Shown: piece by piece, positions 20,940 through 32,499 of the stretch
How the letters are laid out: every line of letters starts with the position of its first letter
Position numbering within the stretch: the stretch's first letter is position 1
NCBI GenBank assembly: GCA_036873135.1
Contig: JAPTYO010000011.1
Location: 17,742,747-17,806,746 of the forward strand
From: Clarkia xantiana subsp. parviflora
Taxonomy: Eukaryota > Streptophyta > Magnoliopsida > Myrtales > Onagraceae
Direction: 5' to 3'
Length of the DNA stretch: 64,000 nt
Notes under the pieces: generated by a model
Told to the model about the DNA's origin: nothing
Seen by the model: the letters and a program-made list of their open reading frames with translations, nothing else
Database searches by the model: none
Program-made: the position numbers and the translations under genes

Positions 20940-23730
20940 ATGGCGCTACCAGCAGATCCGTCACTTCTTTACAGCCAGGTGACTCACATATCTCAGAATG
21001 TTACTTGGGACACGGTAATATTTATTGTTGTTAATATTAATGAACAAATTGTATTTAGACTTACATGCTGATAGGAATTTACATACCTGTTACTGCCTAT
21101 AGGTATAGACCATCGATAAAATTGTTAATTTGATAGATTCTGAAAGCTTATGAATTAGTAGTATATTTTAATTTGGAGTTACCACTTAGAATTTCTGTAT
21201 ATGCAGACTTAGTTTACGTTTAATTTTATAGATAGTTCTCCAAATAAAACTGTTAATTTGAAATTTAATAGCCACTTAAATATTTTAAGTTATAGTTGCT
21301 TTCTTAGAATATTCTAATGTATATAATGAATTAGTTGTATATTTTAATTTGTAGTTACCACTTAGAATTTCTATATATGCAGAATTAGTTTACGTTTAAT
21401 TTTATAGATAGTTCTCCAAATAAAACTGTTAATTTGAAATTTAATAGCCACTTAAATATTTTAAATTATAGTTGCTTTCTTAGAATATTCTAATGTATAT
21501 AATGAATTAGTTGTATATTTTAATTTGTAGTTACCACTTAGAATTTATATATATGCAGAATTAGTTTACGTTTAATTTTATAGATAATTCTCCAAATAAA
21601 ACTGTTAATTTGAAATTTGATAGCCACTTAAATATTTTAAGTTATAGTTGCTTTCTTAGAATATTCTAATGTATATAATGAATTAGGTGTATATTTTAAT
21701 TTTTAGTTACCACTTAGAATTTCTATATAATTTGAAAGTTAATAGCAACTTAATATTAAATACGCTATGTCATTAATTTGCGTTTAAATTTATAGGTCGT
21801 AAAACCTGCTAACGAGATCACATTTAGAGGTGCCAAGATGTAGGAGTTAGATGCCCGTACCCAACATTATGTTGACATCGCTGGATTTGGATTAGCTGGT
21901 AGAGCCTCCAATATCTACTTCGATAAGGCTTTACTCCATTCCCTCGTTGAGAGGTGGCGTAACGAGACCCACACATTTCACCTAGCTCATGGTGAAATGA
22001 CGGTGACGTTACTAGACGTTTCCGTCATTTTGGGTCTACCAATTAATGGGACGCCCGTCACCGACTTTTACCGGTTACTACCGAGGCCCGAGAGGACAAC
22101 GATGGATCGCTTCACGTTGGACACATGTCATCATCTCCTCGATATAACAGTGCCCAGAGAGGCACTAAAGGACAAAAAGGGCACGTTTGTCAACGCCAAA
22201 TGGATCAGGAGCCAGATTCAGGCACTCCCTCATGACACTGAAGAACAGGTACAACGAAAGGCTCGAGGCTATATCTTGGTCCTCCTCGGTTAAGTGCTGC
22301 TCGCCAACACTCAAGGGAATCATATTCCACTTGAGTACATATTCTTTCTTGAAGATTTGGATAGGGTTCGAGAGTACAGCTGGGGCTCAACTGTATTAGC
22401 CTATTTATATAGGGGCCTCTGCGATGTTGTTCAAAAGAAGACAAAAAACTGCCAAGGATGCGGTTGTCTTCTACAGGTATGCAAGATTTCTAGTATTGAC
22501 AGTATTTTTAATTTTATAGCTCTGTTTTTAATTTGATTTTGCACGTAGGTCTGGGTGTGGGAGCATATCTCGGTTGGCAGGCGCTCACTGCAGAACCTGG
22601 CCTTAGTCTCGGATGTTGGTGGGTTGAGCCGAAGAGTCAAAAGAACAACCCGACGTCGTTTTCCCACCAAGTATACCGAGATATGTTGGTGGGCCCCTCT
22701 GCGAAATCTGTAAGATCAACTATCCAAACTTAATTGATAATGTTTAAATTGTTTTACCATTTATTGTAGCCTGATTATTTTTAACATTACAGGTGGAGTG
22801 GGACCCATATACCGCGGAGCGGCGAGAAATGCTTCACGCCGTATGTTTCCAAGATGAGGATTTGGCGAAGAGGCGACTGCCGTTGTTCCACATGAACATC
22901 GTGGAGTGGTACCTCCCCGATCGGGTCCCGCGACAATTTGGGTTGGCCCCGACGATTCCCGACCCTCCAACTGAGCTTCAACAATGGACCAGTCTCCACG
23001 AAAAACGCACATGGGGTAAGGACGCGAGAACCCCTTATTGCGAACAGCATGGGGATCTTATCCAAGTGTGGAACAACGGCGGCATCGTGGTGGTTCCAGG
23101 TGGCGTACCAGTGACCAACGAAGCTTACATGGAGTGGTACAACTCTATTACAGTTACAATGGCGACTCCTCGTCAAGAAGAACCTGAACAGCTGCCTGGA
23201 ATTCTACCCCCAAGACACCACGATAGAATCGGAAACAACGTTATGGTGGCAGTAAGTCTTCTATTCGACCTCTTATGTCAATTTTAATAATTTTAACAAT
23301 TTTATTTGGTCCAACATATTTTCAAACTTTGCACATTTAATAGGCCAATGCGTTTGATCGTGCCGTGTTGCGAGCGAAGAAGATGCGTCGGTTAGCCACC
23401 ACTGAGTCGGGAGTTAGTTGTGCTAATGCTTTCATTGAGGACTTCCGTATAGGGTATGATTCCCTCGACTTGGTTGAGCGTTTTGAGGCACTTATGGCCC
23501 GTCCCGATTCTCCCCCCGAGGTAACTCCCCCTGATGTTGGTGCAGATTTTGGTGTCGATGTCGAGTTCGGTGATCTGATCTTTGGAGGTATGGATGTCCA
23601 AGACCTCGATACCATGTTAGATGACCCAGCACAGGGGATGTACGACGCACCTCCACCTCCCACTCAGTATACGCAGGCCGATGAACCGGGTCCCAGTTGT
23701 AGTAGGAACGTCCGGGCGAGACGCGGATAG
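20940..23730 (+). pseudogene. Plant mobile domain (PMD, MAIN-like) gene of the MULE
   Basis: Exons by eye: 20940-21014, 21796-22476, 22549-22709, 22793-23251 and 23344-23730. The product begins MALPADPSLLYSQVTHISQN. Exon 2 has PMD-type motifs: SLVERWRNETHTFHL, HGEMTVTLLDVSVILGLPI and LVLLG. Exon 3 has VWVWEHISVGR. Exon 4 has VEWDPYTAERREML and PRQFGLAPTIPDPP. The last exon is acidic and Pro-rich, ending VRARRG. Breaks: TAG at 21841-21843, TAA at 22291-22293, and a one-base frame change within exon 3 (about 22600-22620). PMD proteins are shared between plant genes (MAIN, MAIL) and transposons. Here the gene lies inside the TIRs, so it is element-borne. Confidence 0.85.
21170..21745. repeat. 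176-bp tandem repeat in PMD intron 1
   Basis: AT-rich unit repeated just over three times (GTTAATTTGAAATTTRATAG at 21252, 21428 and 21604, spacing 176 bp). It makes up most of the first intron. Confidence 0.9.
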
Positions 23731-24285
23731 AAATTTATTTTAGTTTATTATTAAATAATGTAATTTACTAAATGTCGTGAAACTTCAATGTTAGTCTTAA
23801 AAATATGTCAGGAAACTATTTTAATTTTTTTCATATTTTTTTGAGTATGTCGATTTTTAAGTTTTTTTTTCAAAAAGTTTGATTTCAGGGTACCTAACAT
23901 GCATGGTTTGGAAAAACATCATTTTTTCTAACTGTTTAGAAAAAATTTAAAAAAACATAGCACATACTTCAACTACATACGAATACAAATCCGCAAACAG
24001 TTCAGTTACAACTATCTTCAAATAAAACTATTACAACGAGTACTACTCATCTTGGCCCCGAGTGTTACAACTTCTTGCGTTGTGACCTTCTTGACGACAT
24101 CTACTGCATCTACTCCGCTTGGGTTCTTTGGATGTGTCCATTTCATTGCGAATTCTCTTTTTCTTCCGTCCCCGAGGAACAATCAGCATCCGAGGATCTG
24201 CTACTACCAAAGGCCCTTCCCATGTTGGTCATTGCAACTGCCGACGTAGTGTTTGAAACGGCATACCATAAGTTTTAATACATCT

Positions 24286-25144
24286 TGATGGACATACGCG
24301 TGATTCGGGCTCGGTTTTAATTATTCGAACCTCATACACGCGCGAAACCCGATTGCAGGCTAACCGGGGGAAACCGGGCAAGTTTCGAACTTGCCCGGCA
24401 TCCCCGGGAGGCTTACCCGGAAAATTCCGGGTGAGCTAAGCTCACCCGGAATTTCCGGGTAAGCCCCAGCTTACCCGGAATTTCCGGGTAAGCCTAGGCT
24501 CACCCGGAATTCCGGGTAAACCTAGGCTTACTCGGAATTCCGGGTAAGCTCGACACCCGGGGGGTGTCGCGTACACCCCCCATTTAGTCCCGGACGTATA
24601 GGAGACCCGATCTTTAACTAACTCCTATGTGTCCGAGACCTAAGTTTCAGAGGCGCGCGCGTCCCGCTCAGGACAGCCGCCTGAGACGCGCGTCAGAGAC
24701 CATTTCCCAAAGCTCTCCCATGCATCCCGGTTCACATTTCCACATTGAACCGGGTCAAAACCGGTTTACGGTCCAAGGTTGCCTATAAATAGCCACCTTG
24801 GGGGTAAACATTTTCAAGTCAATTCAGAAATCACTTTGGGCGAGAATGGGAAAAGCTCTGACCTCTCTCTAGAAAACCCTCTCTTTCTCTCTCTAGAAGT
24901 CGACTAATGTTGATCGTCGGAGTGAGCACACCAAGCACCCCCCCCTCTCCATGGGGACTGCTTGGTAACGCTCCTTTCGTAGGCACTGACGGACGATTTT
25001 CCAGAGAGCCCAAAGGATTCACCACCATCCAGAAGACGAAGTTAGGGCCCGCTCGTGACTTCAGAGGACGGACTTAATTCGCATTCAACCCGAAGACTTC
25101 GACGGGCTATTCCGCGGGCAACCCGCGATAACCCGGTCGAAACA
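24286..25144 (+). repeat. Element 2 5' LTR (859 bp) with palindrome array
   Basis: Starts TGATGGACATACGCG and ends GGTCGAAACA. 24410-24550 is a run of inverted repeats made of CTTACCCGGAATT and its complement (TTCCGGGTAAG), three units more than in the 3' LTR, which explains the 87-bp length difference. TATA box TATAAATA at 24784-24791. Confidence 0.92.
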
Positions 25145-25146
25145 CT

Positions 25147-25158
25147 TGGCGCCGTCTG
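25147..25158 (+). other. Primer-binding site of element 2
   Basis: TGGCGCCGTCTG two bases after the 5' LTR, shared with elements 1 and 3. Confidence 0.85.
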
Positions 25159-25182
25159 CGGATCACCCACAGAACCAACAGC

Positions 25183-26976
25183 ATGGCAAGCAACGAGCAG
25201 CCACCGCCGACTAAGACGAAAAGAAGAGGACCAGGACGTCCAAGGAAAACTCCGGCTCCGGAGTCAAGCATGAGATCTCCTCCGCAGAGAGACCCCCCGC
25301 AAAGCCAAGGCGAGGCCTCAGTCGCCTTGTCTATGCCAACAAGAAGCGTACACTCTCGGAGTAACGCGCAAGGGGGCACACAGCAAACCAACGCTCCTCC
25401 AGGCTTCGCCCACCAAACCTTCAACACGCAGGAGCAACCATACGGAATGCCAAACGCTGGAGCATACAACCAAGCACCAGGGGCACAGACTGCACCTACA
25501 GTCACCCCGGAAATGATGGCAGCACTCGAACAGCTGCTTCATCTAAGAGAGGCACTGCGCAACCAAGGATACGGGGCGCCACCACCCCCTCCCGCGCAAC
25601 AAGCAAATATGCCCCCGCCACCAAGGCAGGTGCCTCCAACGAACACACCTCAGCAGAGAGGCCCTACAATCTCAAAAACCCCCACCTTTCATGGGAATGC
25701 ACAGCAAAACAGGCAGTTCCCCCAACAAGGGACAAGACAGGAGCTCTCACACTCCCAAACACCCTACCAAGCAGGGCTATTCAATGAAGGAGCCTGGAGG
25801 CAGCCGTCTCAAACATTCCAGGGATATCAAGGTAGATATTCTCAGTACAACCCGACGCAGGCGCAATTTCCCCAACAAGGCGCAAGCATGGGACAAGAAG
25901 CATACCCCCCAAATCAGGGTAACCCAGTCACCGGGTTGACGGAGGAGATGCTTGAAAAGCTGATCGAAAAGAAGATAAAGCAAAGGAAGATGAGAGGGAT
26001 GAACACATTGGTGGACACCACATCCCACCCTTTCACTGACGAGCTGGTGTACAGTCGCGTCCCAGACGCACTGTATAATCTAAGACCAGAAAAGTACCGA
26101 GGCAAGGGAGATCCAATAGAGCATGTGCAGCAGCATGAAGTAATGCTTTTGGGAAGGACAGACAACCCTCACCACATAGCCATGACGTTCCCCCAAACGT
26201 TAGGTGGACCAGCCGCACACTGGCTCTTCTCCCTGCCAAAGAAAAGCATAGACTCGTGGCAGTCCCTCAAAGAAAAGTTCATCCAACGTTACATGGGAGA
26301 ACGTTCGATTATCAAAGGATCAAATGCCTTGGATGACGTCAAGCAAGAGTGGAATGAGTCCCTCGCAAGCTACTACATCCGATTCAATCAAAACATCTCG
26401 GAAATCCAAACGAACATCGCAGAGATAGAAATCATCCATGCCTTTGTCAGAAACCTGGGTAGGCACGGGTACGACTTAGGCCAAAAGCTTTCTACAAGAC
26501 CTGCGGAAACAATGGAAGAACTCGTGGCAAGAGTTAAAGAGTACATCGATGCCGAGCATTACAAGATGACAGCACGAGACAAGTGGGGTAAGCCCGGCAA
26601 CAAGAAAGATGAAAGCAAGCCAGGCCCCCCAAAGCAGAACCAAACCCCCCAACAAAAACAATGGACTCCGCCCCAGAAGAGAACATTCAACATTGAAGAA
26701 GACAAGAATCCAGACGTCAACACCATCGAGCTGATCCCTTTGAACGCTCCCCTGAGTGTCATACTGAAAGAAATGAAAGAGCAAAACCTCTGGAGAGAGC
26801 CATTCGGTTTCAGAAAGGGTCAGCTAGGGAAGGAGCAAGACAAGTGGTGTGAAAGCCACGAAGTCCACGGCCATGAAACAGACGACTGTAGAAGCCTTAA
26901 GTTCCAAATCAATCGAATCATACAAGAAGGCGGACTTAAGCACTACGTCGACCAGGGGGAAAGATTGAGAAGGTGA
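25183..26976 (+). CDS. Element 2 Gag
   Basis: 597 residues from the first ATG after the PBS. The N-terminus is basic, then Pro/Gln-rich and disordered (about residues 1-240). The Gag core (about 280-470) has YRGKGDPIEHVQQHE, AAHWLFSLPKKSIDSWQSLK, FIQRYMGER and ASYYIRFNQNI. A non-canonical zinc knuckle, WCESHEVHGHETDDC (about 555-570), is followed by KHYVDQG. The frame ends at TGA 26974-26976, where elements 1 and 3 continue into protease. One more G in the G5 run at 26955-26959 would join it to the next frame. Confidence 0.9.
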   Translation: MASNEQPPPTKTKRRGPGRPRKTPAPESSMRSPPQRDPPQSQGEASVALSMPTRSVHSRSNAQGGTQQTNAPPGFAHQTFNTQEQPYGMPNAGAYNQAPGAQTAPTVTPEMMAALEQLLHLREALRNQGYGAPPPPPAQQANMPPPPRQVPPTNTPQQRGPTISKTPTFHGNAQQNRQFPQQGTRQELSHSQTPYQAGLFNEGAWRQPSQTFQGYQGRYSQYNPTQAQFPQQGASMGQEAYPPNQGNPVTGLTEEMLEKLIEKKIKQRKMRGMNTLVDTTSHPFTDELVYSRVPDALYNLRPEKYRGKGDPIEHVQQHEVMLLGRTDNPHHIAMTFPQTLGGPAAHWLFSLPKKSIDSWQSLKEKFIQRYMGERSIIKGSNALDDVKQEWNESLASYYIRFNQNISEIQTNIAEIEIIHAFVRNLGRHGYDLGQKLSTRPAETMEELVARVKEYIDAEHYKMTARDKWGKPGNKKDESKPGPPKQNQTPQQKQWTPPQKRTFNIEEDKNPDVNTIELIPLNAPLSVILKEMKEQNLWREPFGFRKGQLGKEQDKWCESHEVHGHETDDCRSLKFQINRIIQEGGLKHYVDQGERLRR

Positions 26977-28358
26977 AAAGAAAATTCACGCCAAAGGAGA
27001 AAGCAAAAGAGAAAACCACTGACAACCCTCCTCCTAAAAAGAGGGGAGTTATTAATGTAATTCATGGTGGTCCAGCTGCAGGAGGACAAGTCTCCAACAC
27101 AAGAGATGTGTACGCTGCGCAGGCAAGCACACTCCCCAAGTATGGGAAAAGAAAGAAACCGGAAGAGGAGGACCCCGTGATAGGATTCTCGAGAAAAGAC
27201 ATGGCACACATCGTCTACCCACATGATGACGCGTTAGTAATAACGATGGAAATCAACGGTTTCGATGTCAAAAGAATTCTAGTCGACGGAGGAAGCTCGT
27301 CAGACATCCTCCATATCAACGTCCTCGAACAGCTGGGAATGAAAAGAGAGGACCTGAAGCCGGGAAATTTCCCGTTAGTAAGCTTTGCTGGAGCTGCTAC
27401 ATACCCACTGGGAATGATCACCCTTCCCACTGTGATAGGAGAGGGATGGAACACAATGAAAGTCGACATCACTTTCGTGATCGTCGAGAGCCTTGGCGCT
27501 TACAACGGAATTCTCGGAAGAACAACGATAAACCCCTACGAGATGGTGCCTTCAACGGCACATCAAAAGCTGAAATACCGCTTAAGGGGAGGAATTGGTG
27601 AAGTCTTGGGCGATCAGACAACAGCACGAAAATGCTATGTCAACGCCCTAAGATGCAAGAACCGCCTGGACATTGCAGTCATTGAAAGAGGACAGTGTTC
27701 CAAGTCTGAAGTCGAAAGGCGATTTGACGAGATGATGAGCAAAGGAGAAAGACTCCCAACACTTCAAACCCCAATGCTCCCAAGCATATGGGACATCAAA
27801 CAAGGAGAGTCAGAATCCATCCAAAACTACTTCAAGCGATTCGCTATTAACGCAACTTCAAGTTTGGCAGAAAAGTCAGCCGTGATCAATGCCTTTTTCC
27901 TGAACATGAACTCACCCACTTTTCTCCTATTTGGACGAACACAAGGGTGGAGAACAACCAAGTCTATGGCTGACTTAAAAGAGAAGATGAATACAGCAAT
28001 CGAAGTCGCAAACGAGCTGGGGTGGTTCAGCCCACCTGCAGAACAAGAGGAGGCGCGCGAACACAAGCGTGCAAGACAAGACTTGAACAACAACCAAGAT
28101 GGAGAATATACACCTCTAAACATAGAGGTGGAAGAATTGTTCAAGACCATCCTGAAGGATGTTTTACCTCCTCCAAGCGAGATCCGGATTGCCTTCCTTG
28201 GGAAGAATCCAGAAATGTGGTGCCACTATCACAACAAATGGGGTCACAGCACGAATGGCTGCCCCTCTCTTCGCAACAAAATCGAGGAACTGATCAAACA
28301 AGGAGCTCTGCGCTCCTACATTGCATGCAGGAAGCCAGCTTTATCAAACCGTCACTAA
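26973..28358 (+). CDS. Element 2 protease plus partial second Gag (Gag')
   Basis: About 460 residues with no obvious ATG at the start, so it is probably the continuation of Gag one frame over. It opens with a basic linker and KKRGVINVIHGGPAAGG, then the aspartic protease with LVDGGSSSDIL (about 27.28 kb) and AYNGILGRTTINPYE. Where reverse transcriptase should follow there is instead a second Gag-like segment: WDIKQGESESIQNYFKRFAI, VINAFFLNMNSPTF, MADLKEKMNTAIEV. A second knuckle, WCHYHNKWGHSTNGC, then IEELIKQGALRSYI closes it. Its order and spacing mirror the C-terminal half of Gag upstream. The frame is intact to its stop. Confidence 0.88.
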   Translation: MKRKFTPKEKAKEKTTDNPPPKKRGVINVIHGGPAAGGQVSNTRDVYAAQASTLPKYGKRKKPEEEDPVIGFSRKDMAHIVYPHDDALVITMEINGFDVKRILVDGGSSSDILHINVLEQLGMKREDLKPGNFPLVSFAGAATYPLGMITLPTVIGEGWNTMKVDITFVIVESLGAYNGILGRTTINPYEMVPSTAHQKLKYRLRGGIGEVLGDQTTARKCYVNALRCKNRLDIAVIERGQCSKSEVERRFDEMMSKGERLPTLQTPMLPSIWDIKQGESESIQNYFKRFAINATSSLAEKSAVINAFFLNMNSPTFLLFGRTQGWRTTKSMADLKEKMNTAIEVANELGWFSPPAEQEEAREHKRARQDLNNNQDGEYTPLNIEVEELFKTILKDVLPPPSEIRIAFLGKNPEMWCHYHNKWGHSTNGCPSLRNKIEELIKQGALRSYIACRKPALSNRH

Positions 28359-28722
28359 GGGAATAACCCTTCCCTTATGACATGCACATACTCTATCTTT
28401 ACTTCTCAAATGCTGAGTAGAACGTTTAGGATGGGAGATCAGTTGACTCCATCCATGCACATCCCTTGTAAATAAACAAGAAGACTAATGAAGTTCACTC
28501 CTTGCGTAGGAAAAATCACTATGTAATGGCAAGCTACCCCGGTCCAAAACCAGGAACAAGCCACATACATCACCAACAAAGGCCCTAACCCTATACGCAG
28601 AAAGGGCAACCAACAAGAAAAGCCATCAAAGTGATATCAAAGCAAGACTAAGCGAGGCTCATCACTACAAACCAAAACAAAGGACGTTTGACGCATACAA
28701 GGAGTTGAAGTATCCTCATCAA
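28359..28722. other. Spacer after Gag', element 2
   Basis: 364 bp without a reading frame or recognisable motif, leading into the hairpin array. Confidence 0.5.
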
Positions 28723-29669
28723 GGATGTGAACGTACTAATCTATTCACATCCTTGCAAAAAGTCGGGGGACAAGCGGATCATTGGGAATCCTCCCTCGCA
28801 AACAAATGCAAGTGTCGGACGTACTAATCTATCCACACTTCGCCACAATACAAGGATGTGAACGTACTAATCTATTCACATCCTTGCAAAAGTCGGGGGA
28901 CAAGCGGATCATGGGGAATCCTCCCTCGCAAACAAATGCAAGTGTCGGACGTACTAATCTATCCACACTTCGCCACAATACAAGGATGTGAACGTACTAA
29001 TCTATTCACATCCTTGCAAAAGTCGGGGGACAAGCGGATCATTGGGAATCCTCCCTCGCAAACAAATGCAAGTGTCGGACGTACTAATCTATCCACACTT
29101 CGCCACAATACAAGGATGTGAACGTACTAATCTATTCACATCCTTGCAAAAAGTCGGGGGACAAGCGGATCATGGGGAATCCTCCCTCGCAAACAAATAC
29201 AAGTGTCGGACGTACTAATCTATCCACACTTCGCCATAATACAAGGATGTGAACGTACTAATCTATTCACATCCTTGCAAAAAGTCGGGGGACAAGCGGA
29301 TCATGGGGAATCCTCCCTCGCAAACAAATGCAAGTGTCGGACGTACTAATCTATCCACACTTCGCCATAATACAAGGATGTAAACGTACTAATCTATTCA
29401 CATCCTTGCAAAAAGTCGAGGGACAAGCGGATCATGGGGAATCCTCCCTCGCAAACAAATGCAAGTGTCGGACGTACTAATCTATCCACACTTCGCCATA
29501 ATACAAGGATGTAAACGTACTAATCTATTCACATCCTTGCAAAAAGTCGGGGGACATACGAATCATTAGGAATCCTCCCTCGCAAACAAAGGCAAGGGTC
29601 GGACGTACTAATCTATCCACACTTAGCCGCAGCATCAAGTATGTGAACATACTAGTCTGTTCACATCCT
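28723..29669. repeat. 131-bp tandem array of paired hairpins with one shared loop, element 2
   Basis: Seven units begin at 28723, 28854, 28984, 29114, 29245, 29376 and 29507, plus a diverged eighth at 29638. Each unit has stem-loop A, GGATGTGAA / TTCACATCC, and stem-loop B, AAGTGTCGGA / TCCACACTT. Both enclose the same 12-nt loop CGTACTAATCTA. Reading frames through it are repeat translations. It sits between the ends of Gag' and the antisense gene. Confidence 0.92.
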
Positions 29670-30051
29670 CATAAAGAAAGACAACCACTTCAACAAGGAT
29701 CATCCTCCTTACAAAGCCACAGGCGACGGCAATACCAACTAATCCACACCCGTCACCAACAGAGATGCAATTTCCTAAGGAAAACCATCGGATTAAGGAA
29801 ATCGACCATTCAATAGAGAAACACTCTTACAAAAAGAGAACAAGTCACTGAGACAGCAATAAAGGAAGATGCAAAATAATACTAAGTATTATATCTTTCT
29901 AACATCTCATGTCAAGCATATATATATAAGATCAAACAGGTCTACGATAGCAAATCCAAACATCAAACGACAGGCAGGCTCTAAACAAGTCCTTCGCCAA
30001 AATACTACGCATGCAAAGGAACAAACAAACATACAAAGAGTCCATATTGAC
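29670..30051. other. Spacer between the hairpin array and the antisense gene, element 2
   Basis: About 380 bp, probably 3' UTR of the antisense gene. No other motif is seen. Confidence 0.5.
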
Positions 30052-32495
30052 CTAGTCAAGGAGATGGCGAACATCAACATCGCAATCCTCATTCGCAAAG
30101 GGATCACAGGCAGGAGTATCACCAAAGATATCAGCATCCCGCTCAAAGCTAAACATCGGCTCACCATCTGCACTAATGGTGTCCTCCACCTGAAGAGTGG
30201 AAGCCCCCCCCAAATCACTCAAACCAATCACACCAGGAGCATCCAATTTCTCAAAGGGAAAATGGGGGGCAAGACGATGCATTAGGGGAACGAAGTCATC
30301 AAGAAACTCCTTCTTCAAAGACTCATAACTCGCCTGAACGGCGGAAAGGAAAGGCTCACTCTGAGGATACCGCTTAAAAGCGCCGGCCTTGCCTTCCGAA
30401 ATGCCGTCCTCCCTCGCCTTTTGCAACTCGGCAGCTCGCACACCCTCCCGAAGGGCCATCCGACCTTTCACAGCAGACAGCTGATCTCGGATCTCGGCAA
30501 CGCGAGACTGACTCGAGGCAAGCGCTTCAGATAGTATGAGAAGCTCACCAGCATGGCCTTTCGCATCCTCAGTCAAAGAGACTTGCTCTTTAACCAGCTC
30601 CTCATGGCTCTCCAGAAGCTGATCCTTCTCATCAGATAACTCGATGACAAAAGATGATAAGTTGGCAATATCAGCATTAACCTGCATCAAAAATAGTATA
30701 ATCATCAAAACAAGTGCAACAATGAGCGAATCAACTCCAAGAGGAATAAACATTCACCGGAGCGAAGACCCCGATGTTCTCCTCCACAAAGGCGCGCGCA
30801 CTAGCAGAATTCGGGGGGCACTCCTTCCGATCGGCAGGAGGAACAGACCTCTGCACCACCCGAACGCCAACTTCAGGAATGCTCAAGGACGCATCCTTAG
30901 GAAAACGAAGGCGCGTACCCGAATAGGGCACCCACACACCATCTGTGACGTCGCGTTCAAAGCGACGAACAAGATCACTTCTGCGAAGCGAAGGAAGTGG
31001 AGGGATATCTGCAAAGCACAAACATAAGAAACCATACAAGCAAAATATGCTAAGTACATAAAAAGAGATTTCGCAAACCTGATACAGGGAGAATCTCCTC
31101 TGCCGCCACATGCATCGGCTCAGGGACAGGAGGGACGCGCTCACCAACATGCTTCCTCTTGTCACGTGAAGACATACGTGAACATGGGGGGACCTCGTCC
31201 GCCGTCCCATGCCTCGGCCCGGGGGCAGGAGGGACGCGCTCGGCAACTTGCTTCCTCTTATCACGAGAAGGCAAGACAGACGTCCCCTCAACTCTTGAGC
31301 GCTTGGGATCGCCCGAGGCACGCGCCGCAACATCGGTCCTCTTAGTGGAAGGACGCCGAGAAGAGTCAGTAACGGGTTCCGCCCGCTCCCTCTCAGTAGA
31401 CACATGACCTACAAACAGGGAAAAGAAAACATTGGAACTACAGACAGAATACAGCCGAAAACGATAAAAAGGAAGAAGTACTTTACCCATAGGTCCTTTT
31501 CCTCGCCCATGACGAGACCTGTCAGCAGGGGCCGGAGCAGCAACAGGGAGCCCTCGCGCAGCATCAGTCTGCAAGGCCGGCTGCTTGTTAAGAAACCAAC
31601 CTACAGGATAACATAAAACAAGGTTATAAAAATTCGAAAGCATACCAAGACACCCTGGGAAGAAGATACGACGATGCCTGCGGTAAGCAACTCCTCTTCA
31701 GAACCCTGAGTCAAAGGGACTATAACCCCCGCCTGATTGTCGCGAAAGATCTCCCGAAAGGCCTTCTCATCCTGAGGGGTATACTCGGATAAGGAAGGAA
31801 CAGGGTCACGCTCCAGAACATGACACGTCTCCCACTTAGTCCCGACGTCGCTCACAAAGAAATAATGACTTTTGCCATTCCTGCGAGCGAGGATAAGGGG
31901 TGGCAAACCGCCCGCTCGGCTTCCACTTGGCGCCCCCAAGGTCAAATGAGGAAAGGCAAGGCCACCGACTGCAGAAGGTGGACAACCGCGATTTGTCTCG
32001 TCGCTCCAGACGGTAGAAGGTCCGAAAGAGAATCAAGGAATAAGCCCATGAATGCTTGTGACACTGAATGCGAAAACAGGTCCACGCGTGAAGAGCAGCA
32101 GGGGAGAGATTAAGGGGCGAGATACGGAAGTGACGACACAAACGGACAAGATCCTTGCAGTAAGGAAAACGCAAACCCTCCTCTATCTGTCCCGTGTAAA
32201 CTACATCTAAGTCCGCAGGAGGGACGGTAACTGAGCCAACCTCGACATCTTTGCATACGTCAAACGGGAAGAATGCTTCAGTAAGAGGACAGACCCCTGA
32301 CTTATCTACGCTCTCCACAAACTCCTCCGTCGTGATACGATTGGGAGGATAGGTCTGAGTCATCGCAATGGCTTCAAGGCTAGCACCTGTCCCGGGAAAA
32401 TCGAGTCGAAGTAAAAGGGGGGTGTCCTCGCTTATCTCCAAACCATCATAAGAAAAGTAATATGTGCAAAGAAAGGGATCGGGAGACTCACTCAT
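30052..32495 (-). CDS. Antisense ORF of element 2 (Transposase_28-like domain, coiled coil)
   Basis: Begins MSESPDPFLC (ATG at 32495). The first exon carries the shared block EEGLRFPYCKDLVRLCRHFR, ISPLNLSPAALHAW, SLILFRTFYRLERR and, after a one-base frame change near 31865, KSHYFFVSDVGTKWET. Candidate GT-AG introns follow, each starting GTATGC-, GTAAAG- or GTTTGC-like. They join a Pro/Arg-rich middle (DKRKQVAERVPPAP, repeated), a DIPPLPSLRRSDLV exon with EVGVRVVQRSVPPADR, and a final coiled-coil exon (VIELSDEKDQLLESHEELVK) ending DVRHLLD. Similarity to element 3 extends from the N-terminal block to the end (APHFPFEKLD / DPQFPFGDLGD). Function unknown. Confidence 0.65.
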
Positions 32496-32499
32496 TTCA

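Noticed and set aside
24831..25028. 65-codon minus-strand frame, repeated at 34836-35033
   Set aside because: It is identical because both copies lie in the LTRs of element 2; no sign of a gene.
28782..29218. Three overlapping open frames
   Set aside because: They repeat the same translated unit of the hairpin array.
28723..29669. CRISPR-like regular repeats
   Set aside because: The sequence between repeats is itself repeated, the genome is a plant, and the array lies inside an LTR retrotransposon.
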